This document shows positions 53,047 to 61,368 of a stretch of 64,000 bases of DNA, piece by piece. Location: assembly GCA_020726285.1 (NCBI GenBank), contig DYSW01000001.1:84875-148874 (forward strand). The letters run 5' to 3'. Source of the stretch: Melioribacter roseus. GTDB lineage: Bacteria > Bacteroidota > Ignavibacteria > Ignavibacteriales > Melioribacteraceae. The notes under the pieces were generated by a model, which saw nothing but the letters and a program-made list of their open reading frames with translations, made no database searches and was not told the DNA's origin. The number at the start of each line of letters is the position of its first letter. Position 1 is the first letter of the stretch. The position numbers were made by a program, and so were the translations under genes.

Positions 53047-53655
53047 TTGAAGAAGTATTTCATTTATCTGATTATTAGTTTATTTCTATTCTTTGAAAAT
53101 TTTGCACAGAAAAAATTTGAAGGAATGATAGAATTTTCCATAAAAACTAAAAACCAAAAAACAAAAATGGTTTATTCTCTTAAAAATGATTGGAAAAAAA
53201 TTGAAATTGAGAACTTAAATGCATTCACAATTGTGAGGGATAAAAAATCAATTTTGCTGATGCCAGATACCAAAAAATATATGGTTTTAGACGAAGAATC
53301 ATCGAAAATGCAAAATCCATTAGATTTAGGGAAAGATAAAAAATTGAACAAAACGGGAAGAAGTAAAGAAATACTTGGTTATACTTGTGCCGAATATTCT
53401 TTAGAAGATGAAGAACAAATCGTAATTCTTTGGGCAACTGAAGAGTTTATAAAATTCCCAGGTTTTTCAGGTGAAGGGGACGAAATTGGTCCGTATTTAG
53501 GGAAAGAAAAATTTTTTCCTTTTTTGATAATTGTAGAAGTATTCGGGAATAAAATGGAAATGGAAATCACAGAAATAAATCCGAATGCACTTGAAAACTC
53601 AGTTTTTGAAATACCAGAAGATTATACAGAAGTAAATTTACCAGGGAGAAAATGA
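53047..53655 (+). CDS. DUF4412 domain-containing secreted protein
   Basis: The 202-residue protein has a signal peptide (KKYFIYLIISLFLFFENFAQ) and the DUF4412 pattern: F.G.IEF, then a KYMVLDEE segment, and GYTCAEYSLED...ILWATEEF near residue 115-135. The family is common in Bacteroidota and is predicted periplasmic; no function is known. It begins with TTG after a weak GGTTAA ribosome-binding region. The next lipoprotein gene overlaps its stop by four bases. Confidence 0.75.
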   Translation: MKKYFIYLIISLFLFFENFAQKKFEGMIEFSIKTKNQKTKMVYSLKNDWKKIEIENLNAFTIVRDKKSILLMPDTKKYMVLDEESSKMQNPLDLGKDKKLNKTGRSKEILGYTCAEYSLEDEEQIVILWATEEFIKFPGFSGEGDEIGPYLGKEKFFPFLIIVEVFGNKMEMEITEINPNALENSVFEIPEDYTEVNLPGRK

Positions 53656-54671
53656 GAGAGATAATTTTCATACTTTTAGTATTATTTTTGGGTTGTAGTA
53701 GCAATTCAAAATTTGAAAACTACGAACCAAAAGATTTCAGAGAAATAAAGCTGCCAGAAGAAATTGGTAATGTTAAATTTGAATATTCTGGATTAACAAT
53801 TTTTGAAAATAATTTAATTTTATTGCCACAATACCCGTTTTCATCAGAAAATGATTCAATTGGTTATTTTTTTTCGATTCCGTTACAAAGAATTAGAAAT
53901 TATCTCAAAAAAAATGAATATTTCATTCCAATCGAAGTAGATTCAATCAAAATAAATTTATTAGAATTACAACAATTTAATTCTTCTGGTTCTGGATTAG
54001 AAGCAATTGAAATTGATGAAAAGGGGAATGTTTACATTTCGATTGAAAGTTATTCATTTAAAAAAGGTTTTGCAGATGCATATTTTTTTCAAGGGAAATT
54101 TTCAGCAGACCGAAAATCAATCAAATTTGATAAAAATTCAATAATTCAAATTCCAAGTGTAAATCACTTACCAAATTTATCATACGAATCATTAGTAAAA
54201 TATGGTAATGATATTCTTTTTATATACGAAGCCAACGGACAAAATATTTCGAATAACCACAAAACATACAAATGGAATTTAGAGCAACAAAAATTTTCTG
54301 AAATACTATTTGAACCGATAGAATACAGAATTACTGACGTTGCAAAGCAATCAGATTCTACATTCTTTGCATTAAATTATTTTTGGCCTGGAGAACGTGA
54401 ATTATTAAAACCAAGTTGTGATTCATTAGGTTTGCTTAAGAATGAAAGCAGGGTTAGTTGTTTTCAAAAAAGTGTTGAACGAATTGTAAAATTCATAGTA
54501 ACTAATGAAGCAATTAATATTGATTATTCCTTTCAACCAATCAATTTTAGAATTAGCAAAGAAGGAAGTACAAATTGGGAAGGTTTGGCATATCATAAAG
54601 AATTGGGTTATTTTGTCATATCTGATACTTATCCTAGAACAATTCTTGGAATAATTCCAAATAACAAATAA
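53652..54671 (+). CDS. Lipoprotein with possible phytase-like beta-propeller
   Basis: The 339-residue protein has a lipobox LFLGC (Cys15) after a short signal. The rest is rich in beta strands, with GLEAIEIDEKGNVYISIE and, near the C-terminus, WEGLAYHKELGYFVISDTYPRTI. These resemble SdiA-regulated or phytase-like propeller proteins, a weak match. No catalytic residues can be assigned. It overlaps the DUF4412 gene by four bases (ATGA), so the two secreted proteins are probably made together. Confidence 0.55.
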   Translation: MREIIFILLVLFLGCSSNSKFENYEPKDFREIKLPEEIGNVKFEYSGLTIFENNLILLPQYPFSSENDSIGYFFSIPLQRIRNYLKKNEYFIPIEVDSIKINLLELQQFNSSGSGLEAIEIDEKGNVYISIESYSFKKGFADAYFFQGKFSADRKSIKFDKNSIIQIPSVNHLPNLSYESLVKYGNDILFIYEANGQNISNNHKTYKWNLEQQKFSEILFEPIEYRITDVAKQSDSTFFALNYFWPGERELLKPSCDSLGLLKNESRVSCFQKSVERIVKFIVTNEAINIDYSFQPINFRISKEGSTNWEGLAYHKELGYFVISDTYPRTILGIIPNNK

Positions 54672-54688
54672 GATTTTAACGCTAAATC

Positions 54689-54717
54689 TTGACATTTCAA
54701 AGATTTAGAAATATATT
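54689..54717 (+). promoter_or_regulatory. Promoter for the rplM-rpsI(-rpsB-tsf) unit
   Basis: TTGACA at 54689-54694 and TATATT at 54712-54717 are spaced by 17 bases, an ideal sigma-70 layout. TTG-N20-TATATTG is also close to the Bacteroidota form. It lies in the 87-base gap before the rplM GTG. Confidence 0.6.
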
Positions 54718-54758
54718 GCCTAACTCTTATATAAAAGTTTTTCTATTTGGAGGAATTT

Positions 54759-55199
54759 GTGAAACAAGAAAAGATGACAAAGTTTATTAAAACTGAAGAT
54801 GCCGACAGAAAATGGTACGTTGTAGATGCGACTGACAAAATTTTAGGACGTTTGGCAAGTGAAATAGCAAAAATTATTAGAGGTAAAAATAAACCAATTT
54901 TTACTCCTAACACAGATACTGGTGATTTTGTAATTGTATTAAACGCTGATAAAGTTAAATTAACTGGAAAAAGAGAAAGTCAGAAAGTTTATATACACCA
55001 CAGTGGATATCCTGGTGGAATAAAAACAGAATCATTTTCTGAAGTAAAAACAAAACATCCTGAACGAATTGTTGAACATGCCGTTCGAGGAATGTTGCCT
55101 AAAACAAGATTAGGTAAACAATTAATAAAGAAATTGAAAGTTTATGTTGGTAACGAACACCCACATACAGCTCAAAAACCAGAAAATTTAAGTTTGTAA
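54759..55199 (+). CDS. rplM: 50S ribosomal protein L13
   Basis: The 146-residue protein has the L13 signature [25 protein letters not shown] (from about residue 18) and GYPGGIKTE, then [12 protein letters not shown] chose the GTG at 54759, which follows GGAGG (54749-54753) at five bases. The TTG at 54747 overlaps that site. rpsI follows after ten bases, the usual L13-S9 pair. Confidence 0.95.
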   Translation: MKQEKMTKFIKTEDADRKWYVVDATDKILGRLASEIAKIIRGKNKPIFTPNTDTGDFVIVLNADKVKLTGKRESQKVYIHHSGYPGGIKTESFSEVKTKHPERIVEHAVRGMLPKTRLGKQLIKKLKVYVGNEHPHTAQKPENLSL

Positions 55200-55209
55200 G
55201 AGGATTTGA

Positions 55210-55596
55210 ATGGCTGATAAAATATTTGTTGGACGAAGAAAAAATTCAGTTGCTCGTGTTTACTTAAGAGTAGGTACTGGCAAAGTTACAATCAACAAAA
55301 GAGAATTTGATAACTTTTTTCCATTAAGCTACCATAGAGATACAGTTGTTAAACCATTAATGTTAACCGAAACATTTGGTAAATATGATATTTATGCAAA
55401 TGTAGCTGGTGGTGGAAATACAGGACAAACTGAAGCAATTAGATTAGGAATAGCAAGAGCTTTAGTTGATATTAACGAAGAATTCCGATCAGTTCTAAAA
55501 GTTGAAAGAATGCTTCGAAGAGATCCAAGAATGGTTGAAAGAAAGAAATACGGTCAAGCGAAAGCAAGAAAAAGATTCCAATTCTCAAAACGTTAA
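55210..55596 (+). CDS. rpsI: 30S ribosomal protein S9
   Basis: The 128-residue protein starts MADKIFVGRRKNSVARVYLR and has GGGNTGQTEAIRLGIARAL and the basic C-terminus ending KARKRFQFSKR, whose tip contacts P-site tRNA. It has an AGAGGA ribosome-binding site and pairs with rplM. Confidence 0.97.
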   Translation: MADKIFVGRRKNSVARVYLRVGTGKVTINKREFDNFFPLSYHRDTVVKPLMLTETFGKYDIYANVAGGGNTGQTEAIRLGIARALVDINEEFRSVLKVERMLRRDPRMVERKKYGQAKARKRFQFSKR

Positions 55597-55638
55597 TTTT
55601 TATTATTTATTAACTAATTCATTAAACATACTTTCGGA

Positions 55639-55676
55639 TTTGCTACCTGTGTCTCACAATAGAGATGAATAGCAAA
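55639..55676 (+). promoter_or_regulatory. Candidate structured RNA leader upstream of rpsB
   Basis: TTTGCTA (55639-55645) pairs with TAGCAAA (55670-55676). Inside this, GTCTC (55651-55655) pairs with GAGAT (55662-55666, one G-U) around a loop of six. A purine-rich stretch with AGGAGA follows before the rpsB ATG. S2 is known to repress its own mRNA in other bacteria, so this could be an S2-responsive leader. It does not match a motif I can name. Confidence 0.42.
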
Positions 55677-55709
55677 GATGAAGAAAGTAGAAGAAAAACA
55701 GGAGATTAC

Positions 55710-56627
55710 ATGCCAAAAGTAAAACTCACTGAGCTTGTTGAAGCAGGCGCCCACTTTGGTCACTTGACCAGTAGATGGAATCCCAAAATGAAACAATATA
55801 TTTTCATGGAAAAAAATGGGATTCACATAATCGATCTAAAAAAATCACTAACACAAATTGATAACGCTACCAAAAAACTATACGAAATTGTATCAAGCGG
55901 AAAAGGTGTACTTTTTGTTGGGACTAAGAAACAAGCCAAAAACGCAATTTCAAACGAAGCAAAAAGAGCAAATATCAATTGGGTTAGCGAAAGATGGCTT
56001 GGAGGTATGTTAACAAACTTTCAAACTATTAAGAAAAGTGTTAAAAAAATGCAAAGTATCGAAAAAATGGAAACTGACGGTACTTTCGAAAAAATGACAA
56101 AAAAGGAAGTTTTACAACTTTCGCGAGAAAGAGATAAACTCAAAAAAGTTCTTGAAGGTGTTGAATCTATGGCAAAATTGCCTGGTGCATTATTTCTTGT
56201 AGATATTAAAAAGGAATTTATTGCAGTTCAAGAAGCTCACAGACTTAATATTCCAACTTTTGCAATCGTTGATACTAACTGCGACCCAGATGAAGTAGAT
56301 TACGTTATTCCAGCTAATGATGATGCTGCAAGAGCTATAGAATTAATTACCAAAGAAATTGCTGATATTATTATCGAAGGTTCTGAAAAAGCTAAAGAAC
56401 TTAAAGCTGAAAAAGCAGCCGAAGGCGAATTAGAGAGAAAAACAGAAGAAGAAAATTCACCTCGCTTTGTAAGAAAAGCTACACGAAAAGTTGTTTTTGA
56501 CGGTAGAGGTCAGAATAAAAAAGTTGCAAAACATGACGAAATTGCTGAAGTAAATCAGGTATCTACAACTGAAACATTATCTGAAACAAATAATACAGCA
56601 ACTGAATCAGAAAAAGAAAAAAATTAA
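55710..56627 (+). CDS. rpsB: 30S ribosomal protein S2 with C-terminal extension
   Basis: The 305-residue protein starts [27 protein letters not shown], the S2 signature, and has [22 protein letters not shown], and [20 protein letters not shown] chose the ATG at 55710 after AGGAGA; an upstream in-frame ATG at 55665 adds unconserved residues within the leader. After about residue 240 comes a charged, low-complexity tail of some 60 residues, not part of the fold. tsf follows 18 bases later. Confidence 0.95.
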   Translation: MPKVKLTELVEAGAHFGHLTSRWNPKMKQYIFMEKNGIHIIDLKKSLTQIDNATKKLYEIVSSGKGVLFVGTKKQAKNAISNEAKRANINWVSERWLGGMLTNFQTIKKSVKKMQSIEKMETDGTFEKMTKKEVLQLSRERDKLKKVLEGVESMAKLPGALFLVDIKKEFIAVQEAHRLNIPTFAIVDTNCDPDEVDYVIPANDDAARAIELITKEIADIIIEGSEKAKELKAEKAAEGELERKTEEENSPRFVRKATRKVVFDGRGQNKKVAKHDEIAEVNQVSTTETLSETNNTATESEKEKN

Positions 56628-56645
56628 TTAATAAGGATATATAAC

Positions 56646-57506
56646 ATGTCAATTAACGCAGCCGATGTAAAAATTTTACGTGATAAAACCGGTGCTGGAA
56701 TGATGGATTGCAAAAAAGCACTTACTGAAGCAGAAGGTGATTTTGAAAAAGCAATTGAAATTCTTAGAAAAAAAGGTGCATCAGTAGCGGCTAAACGTGC
56801 TGAAAGATCAGCAAAAGAAGGAATTATTCTAACTAAAATTTGGAATGATGGAACTGATGCTGTAATTCTTGATGTAAACTGCGAAACGGATTTTGTTGCA
56901 AATAGTGACGATTTCAAAAAATTTGCTGATACAGTTCAACAAATCATTATTGATAAAAAACCATCAAACTTAGAAGAATTACTTTCATTTGAAAATCCAA
57001 ATATTTCTACTTTGCTTAACGAAACAACTGGAAAAATTGGCGAAAAAATTGAAATTTCGCGTTTTGCTCTTGACAAATGCGAAAATGGATTTTTTATCGA
57101 TTATATTCACCCTGGTGCAAATCTTGGTGTTTTGATTAAAGTAGAAAATGCAAGTAAATCAAATGATTCATTAGTAAGTATAATCAAAGATTTCACAATG
57201 CAAATTGCAGCCATGAATCCACAATTTCTTACAAAAGAGGAAGTACCTTCAGATTTAATTGAAAAAGAAAAAGAAATTTATAAGGAATTACTTCGTAAGG
57301 AAGGAAAACCAGAACAAATGTTAGAAAAAATAGCAGATGGTAAAATTTCCAAATTCTATTCAGAAGTTTGTTTGGTTGACCAAGTTTTTGTAAAAGATAA
57401 TTCTAAAACAGTCGGACAGTTGTTATCAGAATTTAATAAGCAAAATGGTTTGAATGCTAAATTATCGAAATTCTTTAGATTTCACGTAGCAGACGAAAAT
57501 AAATAA
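56646..57506 (+). CDS. tsf: Elongation factor Ts
   Basis: EF-Ts exchanges GDP for GTP on EF-Tu. The 286-residue protein begins with the UBA-like region ADVKILRDKTGAGMMDCKKALTEAEGD, then EKAIEILRKKGA and the TDFVA motif in CETDFVANSDDF. The C-terminal dimerization and coiled-coil regions follow. Length is typical. The rpsB-tsf pair is universal. A terminator follows. Confidence 0.97.
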   Translation: MSINAADVKILRDKTGAGMMDCKKALTEAEGDFEKAIEILRKKGASVAAKRAERSAKEGIILTKIWNDGTDAVILDVNCETDFVANSDDFKKFADTVQQIIIDKKPSNLEELLSFENPNISTLLNETTGKIGEKIEISRFALDKCENGFFIDYIHPGANLGVLIKVENASKSNDSLVSIIKDFTMQIAAMNPQFLTKEEVPSDLIEKEKEIYKELLRKEGKPEQMLEKIADGKISKFYSEVCLVDQVFVKDNSKTVGQLLSEFNKQNGLNAKLSKFFRFHVADENK

Positions 57507-57518
57507 TATTTATCAACT

Positions 57519-57548
57519 AAAAGGTCTTTTTTGTAAGACCTTTTTTTT
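57519..57548 (+). terminator. Intrinsic terminator between tsf and pyrH
   Basis: AAAAGGTCTT (57519-57528) and AAGACCTTTT (57535-57544) form a perfect 10-bp stem with a 6-base loop and a run of T through 57548. It lies only 13 bases before the pyrH ATG. pyrH must therefore be read through or use a promoter within the hairpin region. Confidence 0.83.
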
Positions 57549-57561
57549 ACATTAAAAAATA

Positions 57562-58284
57562 ATGCAAACACAAACAAAGTATAAACGAGTATTACTAAAA
57601 CTCAGTGGTGAATCGCTAATGGGTAAATTTTCTACAGGAATAGACCCTGAAATTTTAGAGTTTTTTTCACATGAGATTAAGGAAATTCACGAACTTGGCG
57701 TTCAAGTTGGAATAGTAATTGGCGGTGGAAATATTTATCGTGGATTAAATGCAATTAAGCAAGGAATTGAACGTGTAACAGGCGACCACATGGGAATGTT
57801 AGCTACAATGATAAATGCCCTTGCATTACAAAATTCTTTAGAAAATCAAGGATTACACACTCGATTACTTTCGGCAATTAAAATGGAACAAATTGCAGAA
57901 CCTTATATCAGAAGACGAGCTGTGCGTCATCTTGAAAAAGGAAGAGTAGTAATTTTTGGTGCTGGAACTGGTAATCCTTATTTTAGTACAGATACAGCTG
58001 CTTCACTTAGAGCAGTGGAAATTGAAGCTGACATTATTTTAAAAGGTACTCGAGTTGATGGAGTTTACGATTCGGACCCTGAAAAAAATCCTGAAGCTAA
58101 TATGTTCGGCGAAATTAATTATCTTGAAGTACTTCAAAAAAATTTAAGAGTAATGGATTTAACTGCAATTAGTTTATGCAAAGAAAATAAATTAGAAATC
58201 AGAGTTTTCAATATGAATATTCCAGGAAATCTAAAAAAGATTGTGTTTGGAGATTCAATTGGAACGAGCATAAAGCAAAATTAA
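57562..58284 (+). CDS. pyrH: UMP kinase
   Basis: PyrH phosphorylates UMP to UDP. The 240-residue protein has the amino-acid kinase fold: [12 protein letters not shown] near residue 8, [12 protein letters not shown] near 50, [16 protein letters not shown], and [16 protein letters not shown]. Length matches. It is in the usual rpsB-tsf-pyrH-frr order, although a terminator separates it from tsf. No clear ribosome-binding site is visible before its ATG. Confidence 0.96.
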   Translation: MQTQTKYKRVLLKLSGESLMGKFSTGIDPEILEFFSHEIKEIHELGVQVGIVIGGGNIYRGLNAIKQGIERVTGDHMGMLATMINALALQNSLENQGLHTRLLSAIKMEQIAEPYIRRRAVRHLEKGRVVIFGAGTGNPYFSTDTAASLRAVEIEADIILKGTRVDGVYDSDPEKNPEANMFGEINYLEVLQKNLRVMDLTAISLCKENKLEIRVFNMNIPGNLKKIVFGDSIGTSIKQN

Positions 58285-58305
58285 TAAGAAATTATTGAGG
58301 TAATT

Positions 58306-58863
58306 ATGCAAAATCAATATGTTAAAGACGCAAAAGATAGAATGATTAAAACTTTAGATTCTTTCCGCCACGAGCTTGTAAAAATTAGAACCGGGAAAGC
58401 AACTACTGCTTTACTTGATGGAATAAAAGTTGATTATTATGGAAATCCAACTCCGTTAAATCAAGTAGGAAATGTTACAGTTTTAGATGCACATTCACTT
58501 TCTATAACTCCGTGGGATAGAAATGTGATTGATAAAATTGAAAAAGCAATTCTAACAGCACAATTAGGTTTAAATCCTATGAATGATGGAACAAACATCA
58601 GAATACCAATTCCACCTCTTACTCAAGAAAGAAGAAAAGATATGGTAAAATTGGTCAAAAAATTTGCCGAAGAAAACAAAATTGCAATACGTAACGTTCG
58701 CCGAGATGCAAATGAACACATCAAAAGACAAGAAAAAAATAAAGAAATATCAGAAGATGAAATGAAAAGCTTTGAAGTAGAAGTTCAGAAACTGACAGAT
58801 GAAAACATCAAGAAAGTTGATGAAATTACTGCTGACAAAGAAAAAGAAATTATGGAAATCTAA
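58306..58863 (+). CDS. frr: Ribosome recycling factor
   Basis: RRF dissociates the ribosome after termination with EF-G. The 185-residue protein has KIRTGKATTALLDGIKVDYYGNPTPLNQVGNV in its N-terminal third (shown by KIRTGKA, VDYYG and TPLNQ), WDRN and the C-terminal long helices with RRDANEHIK. Length is the family norm. The ATG follows an AGGTAA sequence. Confidence 0.97.
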   Translation: MQNQYVKDAKDRMIKTLDSFRHELVKIRTGKATTALLDGIKVDYYGNPTPLNQVGNVTVLDAHSLSITPWDRNVIDKIEKAILTAQLGLNPMNDGTNIRIPIPPLTQERRKDMVKLVKKFAEENKIAIRNVRRDANEHIKRQEKNKEISEDEMKSFEVEVQKLTDENIKKVDEITADKEKEIMEI

Positions 58864-58891
58864 AAAAATACAAATTTATCTCTTTTTTATC

Positions 58892-58920
58892 AAGCCATCT
58901 TTCTTAAGATGGCTTTTTTG
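58892..58920 (+). terminator. Intrinsic terminator after frr
   Basis: AAGCCATCTT (58892-58901) and AAGATGGCTT (58906-58915) form a perfect 10-bp stem with a TCTT loop, followed by TTTTG. It closes the pyrH-frr unit before maeB. Confidence 0.85.
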
Positions 58921-58978
58921 TTTAATTTTGTTGGACTTAAATATCCAATTTAAAAAACAAACATTAGAGGAAAATAAA

Positions 58979-61237
58979 ATGTCAGTTACAAAGGAAGAAG
59001 CACTCAAATACCACAGCGAAGGAAGACGTGGTAAAATTGAAGTTATTGCTTCCAAACCATGTTTTACAGCACGTGAATTATCATTGGCATACACACCAGG
59101 TGTAGCCGAACCTTGTAGAGAAATTGAAAAAAATGTTGCTGATGTTTACAAATACACAGCAAAGGGAAATCTTGTTGCAGTAGTTTCAAATGGAACAGCA
59201 GTTTTAGGACTTGGTGATATTGGAGCTGAAGCCGGCAAACCAGTAATGGAAGGAAAAGGTGTACTTTTCAAAAGATTTGCAGATATTGATGTTTTTGATA
59301 TTGAACTTCGTTCGAAAGATCCAAAAGTTATAATTGAAACTGTTAAACAACTTGAGCCAACATTTGGCGGTATTAATCTAGAAGATATTAAAGCTCCTGA
59401 GTGTTTCGAAATTGAAGAAACACTAGTAAAAGAAATGAATATTCCCGTTTTTCATGATGATCAACACGGAACAGCTATTATTTCTTGTGCAGCTTTAATA
59501 AATGCTGCTGAAATTGCAGGGAAAAAACTTTCAGACATGCGAATTGTCGTTGTTGGTGCGGGCGCCGCTGGAATTGCTTGTAGCAAACTTTATGTTCGCG
59601 CTGGAGTTAGAATTGAAAACATTGCAATGTTCGATACAAAAGGGCATATTCACAAAGGAAGAACAGACTTAAATAAATACAAAGATGAATTTGCAACTAC
59701 AAAAGAATACAAAACTTTAGAAGATGCAATGGAAGGTGCAGATGCATTTATGGGACTATCAAAGCCAAATCTTGTTACAAAAGATATGGTAAGAAGCATG
59801 AACCAAACTCCCATAATTTTTGCAATGGCAAATCCAGATCCTGAAATAACATACAATGATGCAGTTGATGCACGCAAAGATGTGATTATGGCAACTGGAA
59901 GAAGCGATTATCCAAACCAAGTAAATAACGTACTTGGATTTCCATTCATTTTTAGAGGTGCTTTGGATGTTCGAGCAACTAAAATCAACGAAGAAATGAA
60001 AATGGCTGCAGTTAAAGCTTTGGCTGAGCTGGCAAAAGAAAAGGTTCCAGAAAGTGTTTTAAGAGCTTACGGTGGCGAACATTTTTCTTTTGGTAGAGAA
60101 TATATAATTCCGAAACCATTTGATCCACGTGTACTTTGGAAAGTTGCTCCAGCAGTTGCAAGAGCAGCAATGGAAACTGGTGTAGCAGAAAATCCTATAG
60201 CAGATTGGGATGAATACGAAGCAGCTTTGAAAGAAAGATTAGGTCTTACAAAAGAAATTGTACGATTAATGATTCATAAAGCACAAACGATGCCGAAAAA
60301 AGTTGTTTATCCTGAAGGTGAAAACGAAACTATAATTCGTGCTGCACACGGTGTTTACAAAGGAAAGATTGCGAAACCAGTATTGCTTGGGAATAAAGAA
60401 ATAATTGTCGAAAAAATAAAAAAAATGGGATTTGATCCTGTTGTTTTTGAAGTCTGCGATCCTGAAGAAAAGGAAGAAAAATTAACAGAATTTGCAAATT
60501 ATCTTCACGAAAAAAGACAAAGAAGAGGAGTTAACCTTAAAAAAGCGTATGAATTAGTAAAAGAACCAAATTATTTTGGCTCTCTTTTGGTTCAAAAAGG
60601 CTATGTTGATGCTCTTGTTGGAGGTTTAACGGCAAGTTATCCAACTACCATTCGTCCAGCTCTTCAATGCGTTGGAACAAGCAAAAATGTTGATATTGTT
60701 TCTGGTTTAAGTATTGTCATACTTGGAAATAGGGTTCTTTTCTTTGCTGATACAACAGTAAACATTGCTCCAACTTCTGAAGAATTAGCAACTATCGCAA
60801 TTTCAGCTGCTGAAATGGTACAACGATTTGATATTGTTCCAAAAGTTGCTTTATTATCATATTCAAACTTTGGTAGTGTTGCTAATGATGATGTAACAAA
60901 AATTCAGAAAGCATTGCAAATTGTAAAATCAAAGAAACCAGAATTGATAATTGACGGTGAGATGCAAGCTGATGTTGCTTTATATCCAGCACTTGCTAAA
61001 GAAGAATTCCACTTCTCAACTATTCAAGGTGATGCCAATATTTTGATTTTCCCAAATTTGACTTCTGGAAATATTGCTTATAAATTGTTAGAAAGAGCCG
61101 CAGGTGCAACAGTAATTGGTCCAATTCTTATGGGAATGAAAAAATCCATTCACGTGTTACAACGCGGTGCTTCTATTGATGATATTATCAATATGACTGC
61201 AATTGCAGTTGTTGATGCCGAACACAAAAGCAAATAA
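58979..61237 (+). CDS. maeB: NADP-dependent malic enzyme with phosphotransacetylase-like domain
   Basis: The enzyme oxidatively decarboxylates malate to pyruvate. The 752-residue protein begins MSVTKEEALKYHSEGRRGKIEV. It has the malic N-domain (SLAYTPGVAEP), HDDQHGTA, and the NAD-binding domain with VVVGAGAAGIA. After about residue 430 comes a phosphotransacetylase-like domain (MPKKVVYPEGENETIIRAA, later ANILIFPNLTSGNIAYKLL). In MaeB this second half is regulatory, not catalytic. The ATG at 58979 follows AGAGGA; a longer frame starts inside frr and is spurious. The substrate cofactor NADP is inferred from the family. Confidence 0.94.
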   Translation: MSVTKEEALKYHSEGRRGKIEVIASKPCFTARELSLAYTPGVAEPCREIEKNVADVYKYTAKGNLVAVVSNGTAVLGLGDIGAEAGKPVMEGKGVLFKRFADIDVFDIELRSKDPKVIIETVKQLEPTFGGINLEDIKAPECFEIEETLVKEMNIPVFHDDQHGTAIISCAALINAAEIAGKKLSDMRIVVVGAGAAGIACSKLYVRAGVRIENIAMFDTKGHIHKGRTDLNKYKDEFATTKEYKTLEDAMEGADAFMGLSKPNLVTKDMVRSMNQTPIIFAMANPDPEITYNDAVDARKDVIMATGRSDYPNQVNNVLGFPFIFRGALDVRATKINEEMKMAAVKALAELAKEKVPESVLRAYGGEHFSFGREYIIPKPFDPRVLWKVAPAVARAAMETGVAENPIADWDEYEAALKERLGLTKEIVRLMIHKAQTMPKKVVYPEGENETIIRAAHGVYKGKIAKPVLLGNKEIIVEKIKKMGFDPVVFEVCDPEEKEEKLTEFANYLHEKRQRRGVNLKKAYELVKEPNYFGSLLVQKGYVDALVGGLTASYPTTIRPALQCVGTSKNVDIVSGLSIVILGNRVLFFADTTVNIAPTSEELATIAISAAEMVQRFDIVPKVALLSYSNFGSVANDDVTKIQKALQIVKSKKPELIIDGEMQADVALYPALAKEEFHFSTIQGDANILIFPNLTSGNIAYKLLERAAGATVIGPILMGMKKSIHVLQRGASIDDIINMTAIAVVDAEHKSK

Positions 61238-61260
61238 ATATCTGAAATAGATTTCATTAA

Positions 61261-61297
61261 AAACCTTCAAGAAGTAACATTTTTGAAGGTTTTTTAA
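61261..61297 (+). terminator. Intrinsic terminator after maeB
   Basis: AAACCTTCAA (61261-61270) pairs with TTGAAGGTTT (61283-61292) across a 12-base loop, followed by more T. It lies 24 bases after the maeB stop and 72 bases before the Omp85 gene. Confidence 0.8.
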
Positions 61298-61368
61298 TTT
61301 TATAAGGAAAAATAGAATCAATGAATATTTATAATTGTTATATTAGAATTAAAAAAATAAGTGGTTGA

